A stretch of 64,000 nt of DNA from Sulfitobacter sp. EhC04 (GTDB taxonomy: Bacteria; Pseudomonadota; Alphaproteobacteria; Rhodobacterales; Rhodobacteraceae): assembly GCF_001650875.1 (NCBI RefSeq), contig NZ_LXYI01000029.1, positions 1 through 64,000 on the forward strand, in the 5' to 3' direction. Below, piece after piece: positions 27,343 through 35,725 of this stretch; positions within the stretch are counted from its first letter, which is position 1; each line of letters opens with the position of its first letter. The position numbers were made by a program, and so were the translations under genes. Under the pieces are notes generated by a model. That model was given only the letters and a program-made list of their open reading frames with translations, did no database searches and was not told the origin of the DNA.

Positions 27343-28677
27343 ATGGCACAGGCAATGAAGATCGCGATTGTCGATGACGAACAGGACATGCGGCAGTCCA
27401 TCAGCCAGTGGCTGGCGCTGTCGGGATATGACACGGAGACTTTCGGGTCGGCCGAGGATGCGCTGAAAAAGCTGGGGCCGGATTACCCCGGTATCGTGAT
27501 TTCGGACATCAAGATGCCCGGCATGGACGGCATGCAGTTCCTGAAAAAGCTGATGGGCAATGACAGCGCCTTGCCGGTGATCATGATCACCGGGCACGGT
27601 GATGTGCCGATGGCGGTGGAGGCGATGCGGGTGGGGGCCTTCGATTTCCTGGAGAAACCCTTCAACCCGGACCGGATGAACGAACTGGCCAAGAAGGCCA
27701 CGCTGGCGCGGCGGCTGGTGATGGACAACCGCGCATTGCGGCGTGAACTCTCTGACGGCGGCCAGCTGATGAAAAAGCTGATCGGCCAGAGCCCGGTGAT
27801 GGAGCGTCTGCGCGAGGATATCCTCGATCTGGGGCAGGCCGATGGCCATGTGCTGATCGACGGGGAAACCGGCACGGGCAAGACCTTGGTGGCCCATGCG
27901 CTGCATGCGGTGGGCAGCCGGGCGGGCAAGAAATTCGTGCTGGTCAGCTGCGGCGCGCTGGAGGAAGACGCGCTGAGCAAGCGTCTGTTCGGCCCGATGC
28001 TGCCCGAGGACACGCAACTGCCCGCCATCGAAGAGGCGCGCGGCGGCACCTTGGTGCTGGAGGACGTGGAGGCGTTGTCAGAAACCCTGCAGGCGCGTTT
28101 GCTGAGTGTGATCAACGAACAGGGCACGCCCGCCGAGACCCGGATCGTGGCGATCTCGAATCTGCAGGAAGCGGGGCGCACCTCGGAAGATGCGCTGCGT
28201 TCGGATCTGTTCTACCGCCTTGCGGCGCTGCGCATCACCGTGCCGCCGCTGCGCCAGCGGGGAGAGGATATCCTGACGCTGTTCACCCGGCTGTCGGATC
28301 AGTTCGCCGATGAATACGGCTGTGACGCGCCGCAGGTCAGCGCGCAGGAGGCCGCACAGCTGTTGCAGGCCCCCTGGCCGGGCAATGTGCGCCAGTTGAT
28401 CAATGTGGCCGAGCGCGCGGTGCTGCAATCGCGGCGCGGATCGGGGACCATCGCATCGCTGCTGATGTCCGATCACGACGAGATGCAGCCGGTGATGACC
28501 ACCGAAGGCAAGCCGCTGAAGGAATATGTGGAAGCCTTCGAGCGGATGCTGATCGACAACACGATGCGCCGCCACAAAGGGTCCATTGCCAGTGTGATGG
28601 ACGAGCTTTGCCTGCCCCGGCGGACCCTGAACGAGAAGATGGCCAAATACGGGCTGCAACGCTCGGATTACCTGTAG
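27343..28677 (+). CDS. dctD: DctD-family response regulator lacking the sigma54-contact motif
   Basis: 444 residues. The receiver domain has phospho-acceptor Asp55 (ISDIKMPGMDG) and Lys106 (EKPFNPD). The AAA+ domain has Walker A GETGTGKT at 174-181, followed by a C-terminal Fis-type HTH (GSIASVMDELCLPRRTLNEKM). The GAFTGA loop that contacts sigma54 is missing: after LFG (215-217) the sequence goes PMLPEDTQLPAIEEARGGTL. Walker B reads LVLED instead of LFLDE. It may act on sigma70-type promoters, as described for Rhodobacter NtrC, but that is inference. It partners with the DctB-like kinase just upstream. Confidence 0.9.
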   Translation: MAQAMKIAIVDDEQDMRQSISQWLALSGYDTETFGSAEDALKKLGPDYPGIVISDIKMPGMDGMQFLKKLMGNDSALPVIMITGHGDVPMAVEAMRVGAFDFLEKPFNPDRMNELAKKATLARRLVMDNRALRRELSDGGQLMKKLIGQSPVMERLREDILDLGQADGHVLIDGETGTGKTLVAHALHAVGSRAGKKFVLVSCGALEEDALSKRLFGPMLPEDTQLPAIEEARGGTLVLEDVEALSETLQARLLSVINEQGTPAETRIVAISNLQEAGRTSEDALRSDLFYRLAALRITVPPLRQRGEDILTLFTRLSDQFADEYGCDAPQVSAQEAAQLLQAPWPGNVRQLINVAERAVLQSRRGSGTIASLLMSDHDEMQPVMTTEGKPLKEYVEAFERMLIDNTMRRHKGSIASVMDELCLPRRTLNEKMAKYGLQRSDYL

Positions 28678-28823
28678 AGCATCGGATATGCGGGATCAGC
28701 AGATTAGAGGCCGGACGCCTTGAACCCGTTGATGCTGGCGCGGTGGCGGAGGTCATGCGCGCCGTCACAGTTGCTGTTTTTCGCGATAGCGCTCTGCAAT
28801 TCTCTGCCCGATGCGGTCTCATG

Positions 28824-28871
28824 ACCCTCCCGTGGAGACATGTCAAAAATGACATGTCTTCACGGGAGGGT
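28824..28871. repeat. Long hairpin with GACATGTC core
   Basis: 22-bp arms (28824-28845 and 28850-28871) matching at 21 of 22 positions around an AAAA loop. Both arms contain GACATGTC. It lies about 150 nt beyond dctD. No T-run follows. Confidence 0.85.
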
Positions 28872-29094
28872 GTGAACTGCCCGGGCGAATGAGCGGGTGC
28901 ATGCAGGTCGCAGGAAAACGGCCAGAGCGGCAGCATTGTGACCCAGTCCCGTGTTTTGGCAAGAGATCGGCATGTATGCTGAATGCCGGAGGGCTTTGGC
29001 CATCGCGTCATAGCCTGACCCAGTTTGAATACCGGATCTTTGCCAGATTGCAGCCACGGGCGGGAACCGGCGGATTACCTTTGATCCAAACGCA

Positions 29095-29166
29095 CCAGGC
29101 CGCCCCCTGGGCGGCCTGGCGGAAATTCTTTCAAAAGAATTTGCCCGGAATTTTCGAAAATTCCGG
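29095..29166. repeat. Three consecutive palindromes
   Basis: CCAGGCCGCCC-CCT-GGGCGGCCTGG (29095-29119), AAATTCTTT-CA-AAAGAATTT (29123-29142) and the perfect CCGGAATTTT-CG-AAAATTCCGG (29145-29166). The last two resemble the pair inside the tandem repeat at 38091-38350. They sit just beyond the stop of the minus-strand lipoprotein gene. Confidence 0.85.
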
Positions 29167-29174
29167 CCCCCCGA

Positions 29175-29465
29175 TCAGCCCCGGCGGTTTTCCACGATGG
29201 ACTGTGCCTGGCCTTCGTCATTGGTAAAGCAGGTCCAGTAGGGGGCGTTGGGCACGTTCACGATATATTGGTTTATCTCGACAATCGGGATCGTCGTATT
29301 GATTGCGGCACCGGTCACGCCGGTTTCATTCTCCACCGCCGAAATGCAGCTTTTGGTGGCGCGCAATTGCGCCCGCGCCACCGGGTCATTGGCCACGGCA
29401 ACCTCGTCACAGGCGGCAAGCGCCAGCAGGGACAGGAAAAGGGCAGGGCGCAGAAGTCTTGGCAT
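29175..29465 (-). CDS. Small predicted lipoprotein
   Basis: 96 residues with a lipoprotein signal peptide (LRPALFLSLLALAAC, lipobox LAAC at Cys19). A short mature domain holds two Cys (KSCISAV and WTCFTND) likely to form a disulfide, and a conserved-looking TTIPIVEINQYIVNVPNAPYW segment. I recognise no named family. The start is set by the signal peptide, although the ORF extends upstream. Confidence 0.7.
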   Translation of the reverse strand: MPRLLRPALFLSLLALAACDEVAVANDPVARAQLRATKSCISAVENETGVTGAAINTTIPIVEINQYIVNVPNAPYWTCFTNDEGQAQSIVENRRG

Positions 29466-30024
29466 GGCAGGTCCTTTGGTATCAAGGCGGCCAGCGGGGG
29501 GCCGCAAAATGCATATTGGCGCGTGCACCGTGCAGCCGGTTTGCGCGCAGGGACTGTCCCCAAGCGGGTGCTTGTTGTCAAGCTTTGCCCCGTTTTGAAC
29601 CGCATTCGATGTGAACCGGAACGATTGCCCATTGTCATTTGTCCCCCAAACCTCTTAACTGGTAACAGGGGGGATTGCGGCTTCAATGCAGCAATCCGAC
29701 ACCCCGCAAACAGTTTCGCTGTTGACGCGCGCCCCACCGGGACCGCCTGAACAGACCGATTGGGCCGGAAACGGCCAAAGAACCGCTGACGGTCCGGGCA
29801 ATGCCCCCTGAAAAACCGCAGTACAATAATGGGTATGGCCGCCTTCGGGGGGATACATATCGGAGAAGAAACGCGATGACGCGCGCGAGTGCCAAGAGCA
29901 GACGATCAGAGGCCGGTATCGGCCCCGTTTTTGCGCCGTCCCCCATCGCCCTGACAAGTCTCATCACGCAGCCTTTGGCCCCCCCTGGGAGGACAGTGGC
30001 GCGCGTGCTGTGCAAAGTGGATTT
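29466..30024. other. Long upstream region of rne
   Basis: About 560 bp with no supported gene. Long 5' leaders are usual for rne, where RNase E autoregulates its own mRNA in E. coli, so part of this may be a leader. A weak C-run/G-run hairpin sits near 29643-29673. The long minus-strand open frame across here and rne is a codon-bias shadow. Confidence 0.4.
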
Positions 30025-32976
30025 ATGCCTAAGAAAATGCTTATCGATGCCACCCACGCGGAAGAAACCCGTGTTGTGGTCGTGGACGGAAACAAGGTTG
30101 AAGAGTTCGATTTCGAATCCGAAAACAAACGCCAGCTTGCTGGCAACATCTATCTCGCCAAGGTAACACGGGTCGAACCGTCGCTTCAGGCGGCGTTCAT
30201 CGACTATGGCGGCAACCGTCACGGTTTCCTCGCCTTTTCCGAGATTCATCCGGATTACTACCAGATCCCAGTTGCCGACCGTCAGGCGCTGCTGGAAGAG
30301 GAACGCGCCTATGCCGAGGCCCAGGCGGCCCGCGAGGAAGAGGAAGACAAGCCCAAGCGGTCGTCTTCGCGCTCGCGGTCGCGCAGCCGGTCGAGTTCCA
30401 AGGCAGCGGATGTCACAACCCAGGATGCCACCACATCCGGCGATATCAACGGGATGGAAACGGTCGATCTGACCGAGGACGACGAGGTCGAGGTCAGCGA
30501 TGACGAGGCTTCCTCTCCGATGGAGCGGGTCAGCGAGACACCTGTTGAAACACCTGCCGTTGACGAGGACGACCAGGACGACGACGGCAACAGCGACACC
30601 TCCGACGATGATGGCGATGACAACAGCGGCGATGCCTCGGACAAGGACGACAGTATCGAATCCGTCGCCGACGAGGACGACAGTGAAGACATCCGCCCGG
30701 CGCGCAAGCCCCGGCCCAAGCGCTACAAGATCCAGGAAGTCATCAAGGTGCGTCAGATCCTGCTGGTGCAGGTCGTCAAGGAAGAGCGTGGCAACAAGGG
30801 TGCGGCGCTGACCACCTATCTGTCGCTGGCGGGCCGCTATTGCGTGCTGATGCCCAACACCGCCCGTGGCGGCGGCATTTCGCGCAAGATCACCAATGCG
30901 GCGGACCGCAAGAAGCTGAAAGAGATCGCAAACGAGATCAAGGTGCCGCAGGGCGCCGGGCTGATCGTGCGCACCGCCGGTGCCAAGCGCACAAAGGCCG
31001 AGATCAAGCGCGATTACGAATACCTGCAACGCCTGTGGGAACAGATCCGCGAGCTGACGCTGAAAAGCATGGCACCCGCCAAGATCTATGAGGAAGGCGA
31101 CCTGATCAAACGGTCGATCCGCGACCTTTACAACCGCGACATCGACGAGATCCATGTGGAGGGCGAGCGCGGCTATCGCATCGCCAAGGACTTCATGAAG
31201 ATGATCATGCCGTCCCACGCCAAGAACGTGAAACGCTATGAAGAACGGCTGCCGCTGTTTGCGCGCTATCAGGTGGAAACCTACCTCAGCGGCATGTTCA
31301 ACCCGACGGTGCAGCTGCCTTCGGGGGGCTATATCGTGATCGGCGTGACCGAGGCGCTGGTGGCCATCGACGTGAACTCCGGCCGTGCCACCAAGGAAGG
31401 CTCGATCGAGCAGACTGCGCTCAAGACCAACCTGGAGGCCGCCGACGAGGTGGCGCGCCAGTTGCGTCTGCGTGACCTTGCCGGGCTGATTGTCATCGAC
31501 TTTATCGACATGGACGAGCGCAAGAACAACGCCTCCGTCGAGAAGCGGATGAAAGACAAGCTCAAGACAGACCGCGCGCGCATCCAGATTGGCCGCATTT
31601 CGGGCTTTGGCCTGATGGAGATGTCGCGCCAGCGTCTGCGCCCCGGCATGATCGAGGCGACGACACAGCCCTGTCAGGCCTGCCATGGCACCGGCCTGAT
31701 CCGCAGTGACGACAACCTCGCCTTGTCGATCATCCGCCAGATCGAGGAAGAAGGCACCCGCCGCCGGTCCCGCGAGGTGCTGATCAAGGCACCGGTGGCG
31801 ATCGCGAACTTTCTGATGAACCAGAAGCGCGAACATGTGGCGCAATGCGAGGCGCGTTATGGCATGTCCGTGCGCATCGAGGGGGATCCGCATCTGATCA
31901 GCCCCGAATTCAGCATGGAAAAGTTCAAGACCGCGACCCGCGTCGTGCCGCCGACCAACCATGTGGTGTCGGTTGACACTTCGCTGATGGACAAGATCGA
32001 CGAGGATGATGCCGCCGCGGCGGAAGAGGCCGACCGCGCCGAAGAAGACGCCGGTGAGGCGGCTGAGGAGCGGGATGGCCAAAGCCAGGCCAGCGGGTCG
32101 TCCTCCAACGGGTCGTCCTCCAACGGGTCGTCATCCAGCGGGTCCTCCTCTGAGGGTGAGGGCAAGCCCAAGCGGCGCCGCAGGCGTCGGCGGAGCCGGT
32201 CCAAGAGCAAATCGAACGGTGATTATCAGGGCGGCGATCAATCCTCCGACAACGCGGAGTCGGGTGACGACGATCAGAAGTCTGATGACGATGCCGGCAA
32301 GGTAGCGGCGAAGTCCGCATCCAATGAGGCTGCCGAAACCGCCGGGGAACCTGCGGCCGAGGAGGCAAAGGCAAAAGACGATCCGGCTGCGGCGGAGACC
32401 AAGAAAAAGCCGTCGACCCGGAGCCGGTCGCGCAGCACATCTGCCAAGGCGAAAGCCGAGGCTGCGGCGGACGCGGATGCCACGTCATCGGCACCTGCTG
32501 AAGCGGCAGAAGCTGCGGATGCCGAGGCTGCGCCCAAGCCCAAGTCGAAGCCGAAATCGACCCGGTCCCGCAGCACGTCCAAGGCCAAGTCAGCGCCAGC
32601 GGCGGAAGAAACCGCCACGGATGCGCCTGCCACGGATGCGCCTGCCAAGGAAACGACGGCCAAGGCTACGGCGGCCAAGCCGAAAACGACCCGCAGCCGG
32701 GCCAAACCAAAGCCCAAGGCTGATCCAAAGGCGGAGGCGCCGGCAGCATCTGCCGAAGGTGCCGCCAAGGTCGAGGACACCGCGCCGGACCCTGTGGTCG
32801 CGGAACAGGCAGAGGACAAGCCAAGCGCCGCCCCGGCGAAACAGGCGGCGGCACCCAGCGTGACGGCAACGCCCGAGCCGGAGGCGGCCAAGCCCGAGCC
32901 CGCGCCAGAGGCGGCACCGGAAGAGGTTGCCGAGAAAAAGCCGAAGAAACGCGGCTGGTGGTCCCTGGGCGGCTGA
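30025..32976 (+). CDS. rne: Ribonuclease E
   Basis: About 983 residues, the essential endoribonuclease and degradosome scaffold. The S1 domain starts at the N-terminus and is split by an acidic insert at ~104-222 (runs of D/E/S). The catalytic core follows, including GGYIVIGVTEALVAIDVNSG and LIVIDFIDM (catalytic Asp residues) and the zinc-link Cys pair in PCQACHGTG. The non-catalytic C-terminal ~330 residues are low-complexity: a Ser-rich run, a basic RRRRRRRSRSKSK patch (likely RNA binding) and long A/K/P/E repeats, ending KKRGWWSLGG. Start ATG 30025 (MPKKMLIDATHAEETRVVVVDG) fits the family. An upstream GTG at 30010 is unlikely. Confidence 0.96.
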   Translation: MPKKMLIDATHAEETRVVVVDGNKVEEFDFESENKRQLAGNIYLAKVTRVEPSLQAAFIDYGGNRHGFLAFSEIHPDYYQIPVADRQALLEEERAYAEAQAAREEEEDKPKRSSSRSRSRSRSSSKAADVTTQDATTSGDINGMETVDLTEDDEVEVSDDEASSPMERVSETPVETPAVDEDDQDDDGNSDTSDDDGDDNSGDASDKDDSIESVADEDDSEDIRPARKPRPKRYKIQEVIKVRQILLVQVVKEERGNKGAALTTYLSLAGRYCVLMPNTARGGGISRKITNAADRKKLKEIANEIKVPQGAGLIVRTAGAKRTKAEIKRDYEYLQRLWEQIRELTLKSMAPAKIYEEGDLIKRSIRDLYNRDIDEIHVEGERGYRIAKDFMKMIMPSHAKNVKRYEERLPLFARYQVETYLSGMFNPTVQLPSGGYIVIGVTEALVAIDVNSGRATKEGSIEQTALKTNLEAADEVARQLRLRDLAGLIVIDFIDMDERKNNASVEKRMKDKLKTDRARIQIGRISGFGLMEMSRQRLRPGMIEATTQPCQACHGTGLIRSDDNLALSIIRQIEEEGTRRRSREVLIKAPVAIANFLMNQKREHVAQCEARYGMSVRIEGDPHLISPEFSMEKFKTATRVVPPTNHVVSVDTSLMDKIDEDDAAAAEEADRAEEDAGEAAEERDGQSQASGSSSNGSSSNGSSSSGSSSEGEGKPKRRRRRRRSRSKSKSNGDYQGGDQSSDNAESGDDDQKSDDDAGKVAAKSASNEAAETAGEPAAEEAKAKDDPAAAETKKKPSTRSRSRSTSAKAKAEAAADADATSSAPAEAAEAADAEAAPKPKSKPKSTRSRSTSKAKSAPAAEETATDAPATDAPAKETTAKATAAKPKTTRSRAKPKPKADPKAEAPAASAEGAAKVEDTAPDPVVAEQAEDKPSAAPAKQAAAPSVTATPEPEAAKPEPAPEAAPEEVAEKKPKKRGWWSLGG

Positions 32977-32992
32977 GGTCGCGACTGACCCT

Positions 32993-33013
32993 GATGAACG
33001 TCCACAGGCCCTA
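32993..33013. repeat. Half-copy of the MITE-like terminal repeat
   Basis: 21 bp identical to the terminal inverted repeat of the element at 59987-60257 (GATGAACGTCCACAGGCCCTA). It directly abuts palindrome copy B. Only one end is present. Confidence 0.7.
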
Positions 33014-33105
33014 CAGCGTCCCGCCTTTAACCTGATACACTCCGTATCGCCGATGTAGCGCGAAGCGCGGCAGGGTATCGGCGATTCAAGTTTAAGGCGG
33101 GGCGC
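33012..33105. repeat. Dispersed nested palindrome, copy B
   Basis: Same outer arms as copy A (AGCGTCCCGCCTTTAA / TTTAAGGCGGGGCGC) with inner CGCCGAT / ATCGGCG arms. It lies between convergent rne and tusA, and its right arm forms one half of the terminator at 33092-33124. Confidence 0.9.
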
Positions 33106-33124
33106 TTTAGCGCCCCGCCTTTTG
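33092..33124 (+). terminator. Intrinsic terminator built from a repeat arm
   Basis: Perfect stem AAGGCGGGGCGC / GCGCCCCGCCTT with TTTA loop and a following TTTT run, placed at the end of the rne transcript and abutting the convergent tusA stop at 33125. The left arm of the stem is the right arm of palindrome copy B. Confidence 0.85.
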
Positions 33125-33352
33125 CTATCCGCCCTTGCGCACGAGATAGACCTGGGCTGCGCCCTCTTCCTGTGTTTCCACCAGGGTGTGACCCGCCTCG
33201 GCGCAGAAATGCGGCACATCCACGATGGCGGCGGGATCATCCGCGCGCATCGCGATGCAATCGCCCGGTGACAATGCAGCCAGACGTTTGCGCAGTTTCA
33301 GCACGGGCAGGGGGCAGAGCAGCCCGATGGCGTCGAGGTCTTGTGTGATCAT
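33125..33352 (-). CDS. TusA family sulfur carrier protein
   Basis: 75 residues with the sulfurtransferase signature LDAIGLLCPLPVLKLRKRL, in which Cys13 of the CPxP motif carries the persulfide. TusA homologues relay sulfur for tRNA thiolation, molybdenum cofactor or sulfur oxidation. The specific pathway here is unknown. It is convergent with rne and divergent from ccdA, with an ~90-nt promoter region. The neighbouring ccdA gene is also linked to thiol chemistry. Confidence 0.92.
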   Translation of the reverse strand: MITQDLDAIGLLCPLPVLKLRKRLAALSPGDCIAMRADDPAAIVDVPHFCAEAGHTLVETQEEGAAQVYLVRKGG

Positions 33353-33444
33353 GTTGCCGGGATAGGACAGATGTTACACCCCGTCCACAGGCTTGTGACC
33401 AGCTTGGGCGTGACGCGGCTGCGCAACGGGTTTATGGGTTGCGG

Positions 33445-34197
33445 ATGTTTGGTATCGAACTCATTGACGCGGGTCTATTTCCCGCCATGCTGGTCGCGCT
33501 TCTGGCGGGGGTGATCAGTTTTCTCAGCCCCTGTGTGCTGCCGATCGTGCCGCCCTATCTTGCCTATATGAGCGGCGTCAGCCTGGGCGATATGTCCAGC
33601 GCGGGTGCGGCGCGCAGACGTGCGGTTGTTGCTGCTGGCTGCTTTGTCCTGGGGTTGAGCACGGTTTTTCTGATCCTTGGGTTCACGGCATCGGCGTTTG
33701 GCGCGTTTTTCCTGCAAAATCAGATCGTTTTCGCGCGAATTTCAGGTGTTGTGATCATCGTGTTCGGTCTGCATTTCCTCGGGCTGTTCCGCATTCCCTT
33801 CCTCGACCGCGAGGCGCGGCTTGATGCGGGCGACAAGGGCGGGTCCAGCTTTGGCGCCTATGTGCTGGGGCTTGCCTTTGCCTTTGGCTGGACGCCCTGC
33901 ATCGGGCCGCAACTGGGCGCGATCCTGTCGCTGGCGGCCTCCGAGGCTTCCGTGACGCGTGGCACGCTGTTGCTGGGGATCTATGCGGCGGGGCTTGGCA
34001 TTCCGTTTCTGCTGGCGGCGATGTTCATCACCCGTGCCATGGGTCTGATGAACCGGATCAAGCCGCACATGGGGTTGATCGAGCGGATCATGGGCATCCT
34101 GCTGGTGCTGGTGGGTCTGGCGATGCTGACCGGGGCATTTTCAAGCTTTGCTTTCTGGCTGCTGGAGACTTTTCCGGCGCTGGGGTCGCTGGGGTAG
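33445..34197 (+). CDS. ccdA: Cytochrome c biogenesis protein CcdA
   Basis: 250-residue inner-membrane protein with about six transmembrane helices, transferring electrons from cytoplasmic thioredoxin to periplasmic thiol pathways for apocytochrome c maturation. The two functional cysteines are in FLSPCVLPIVPPYLAYMSG and GWTPCIGPQLGAILSLA. I chose ATG 33445. A TTG two codons upstream is in frame. Confidence 0.95.
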   Translation: MFGIELIDAGLFPAMLVALLAGVISFLSPCVLPIVPPYLAYMSGVSLGDMSSAGAARRRAVVAAGCFVLGLSTVFLILGFTASAFGAFFLQNQIVFARISGVVIIVFGLHFLGLFRIPFLDREARLDAGDKGGSSFGAYVLGLAFAFGWTPCIGPQLGAILSLAASEASVTRGTLLLGIYAAGLGIPFLLAAMFITRAMGLMNRIKPHMGLIERIMGILLVLVGLAMLTGAFSSFAFWLLETFPALGSLG

Positions 34198-34513
34198 CTG
34201 CGATTCCCGGCATGTGCCGGATGGATGCCAAGGTGGCTCGTCAGATGCTGCTGATGTTCTGCGCCAAGGGGTGATAGCGACAAACCCGCCGGACAAGAAG
34301 ACATGTCATCGCAGACCTGCATAGAATGACATGTCTTCGCCGAGCGGTATGAGACGATCCGACCACGCAAAGCCATCCAGTATGATCCGCCGTGTTTGAC
34401 GGGCGCATGAGCGCCGGGAGGCGCAGGCCTGTTGGCCATGCCCCTTCCGCTAAAGCGCCTTACTCTCGCCCGGATTTTTGGCTAGGCTTGCGCCAACAAA
34501 CGAGCGGCAGGCA
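34198..34513. other. Intergenic with a GACATGTC inverted repeat
   Basis: No gene supported. It contains perfect 12-bp arms GAAGACATGTCA (34297-34308) and TGACATGTCTTC (34327-34338) with an 18-nt loop, sharing its core with 28824-28871 and 56768-56783. Confidence 0.5.
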
Positions 34514-35725
34514 ATGAGCGGACAGAGGCATAATCAGGTGGCGCGGCGCCGGGTGTTTTACATTCCGGGCTATGACCCCATTCATCCGCGCCGCTACCGC
34601 GAGCTGTATCGCAAGGAGGGCGCGGCACAGGCGGCGATTTCGGGCTATGATATCGCGCTCAAGCCGAAACCCAAGGGCGAGAATTACGGCTGGCACGTCG
34701 ATGCTAGTATCGAGGGCGCAACCGTATCGGCGGAAGTCGAGGTGCTGGTCTGGTCCGACATCGTGCGCGACAGCATGAGCAATTCGATCCCCGCCACATA
34801 CCTGCAATTGCTGCGCACGGCCTGGGTCTATATCGCCTCCGGCGCACTCTGGCGGTTGATGAAACTGCGCAAGGGGCCGGTGATCGCGGCACTTTACCCG
34901 GTGGGGATGCTGCTGGGGCAGTTGGGAATTGCCCTGGCATTGTGGCTGTTGATTTTCAAGGTAGTCGGGTTGCTGCACCCGTTGGTTGGTTTGATCACCG
35001 GTGCCTTTGCCTTTCTCTGGCTATTGCGCTGGTTCAAGAAGAAAGACGGCAAGTTCTTTGCCTATTACCTGATGCATGACTACGCCTATGCCGCCGCCAC
35101 GCGCGGGGCCAATCCGCCCGCGCTTGAGGCGCGGATGGCGGCATTCAGGGACAGCATCGCGGCTGCGTTGCACGAAGACGTGGACGAGGTGCTGGTGGTT
35201 GGCCATTCTTCGGGCGCGCATCTGGGCGTGTCGGTGCTGGCCGATCTGATCCGCGCGGGCAGGGTGCCGGGGGATGGACCGGCATTGTCTTTCCTTTCTC
35301 TGGGGCAGGTGGTGCCGATGGTGTCTTTCCTGCCGGATGCGCATCGGTTGCGCGCCGACCTTGCCTATCTCTCGGCCCGCGATGATCTGACCTGGGTTGA
35401 TGTGACGGCCCCCGGCGACGGCTGTGCCTTTGCGCTGTGTGATCCGGTTGCGGTGTCAGGCGTGGCCCCGGTTGGCAAGACATGGCCGCTGGTGTTCTCC
35501 GCCGCCTTCACCCAATCGCTGAGCCCCGCGCGCTGGAAAGAATTGCGCTGGCGGTTCTTCCGGCTCCATTTCCAGTACCTTTGTGCCTTTGACCGGCCAA
35601 AGGACTATGATTATTTCCGGATCACCGCAGGGCCGCTGACCCTTGCCACACGCTATGCCGGGCGGCCACCATCGAAATCGCGCATCGAGCGCGCGGTCAA
35701 CAAATACACCTCGCTGGCCGCATGA
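34514..35725 (+). CDS. Membrane-embedded alpha/beta-hydrolase-like protein, unknown function
   Basis: 403 residues. The N-terminal segment RRRVFYIPGYDPIHPRRYRELYRKEG is strongly conserved-looking. Two transmembrane helices follow (about 116-160: LYPVGMLLGQLGIALALWLL and LVGLITGAFAFLWLL). A hydrolase-like nucleophile elbow VVGHSSGAHLG has Ser at about 231. A His near the end (FFRLHFQYL) may complete the triad. The ATG at 34514 is chosen. The stop overlaps the P450 start (ATGA), so the two are coupled and may act on the same lipid-like substrate, which is inference. Confidence 0.75.
   Translation: MSGQRHNQVARRRVFYIPGYDPIHPRRYRELYRKEGAAQAAISGYDIALKPKPKGENYGWHVDASIEGATVSAEVEVLVWSDIVRDSMSNSIPATYLQLLRTAWVYIASGALWRLMKLRKGPVIAALYPVGMLLGQLGIALALWLLIFKVVGLLHPLVGLITGAFAFLWLLRWFKKKDGKFFAYYLMHDYAYAAATRGANPPALEARMAAFRDSIAAALHEDVDEVLVVGHSSGAHLGVSVLADLIRAGRVPGDGPALSFLSLGQVVPMVSFLPDAHRLRADLAYLSARDDLTWVDVTAPGDGCAFALCDPVAVSGVAPVGKTWPLVFSAAFTQSLSPARWKELRWRFFRLHFQYLCAFDRPKDYDYFRITAGPLTLATRYAGRPPSKSRIERAVNKYTSLAA

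Larger units (their letters stand above)
28678..29174. other. Intergenic, palindrome-rich
   Basis: About 500 bp without a supported gene. It contains the 22-bp-arm inverted repeat at 28824-28871 and the palindrome cluster 29095-29166, both listed separately. Confidence 0.5.

Noticed and set aside
29683-32082. ~800-codon minus-strand open frame opposite rne
   Set aside because: His/Leu-rich shadow with no recognisable domain. RNase E on the plus strand is unambiguous.
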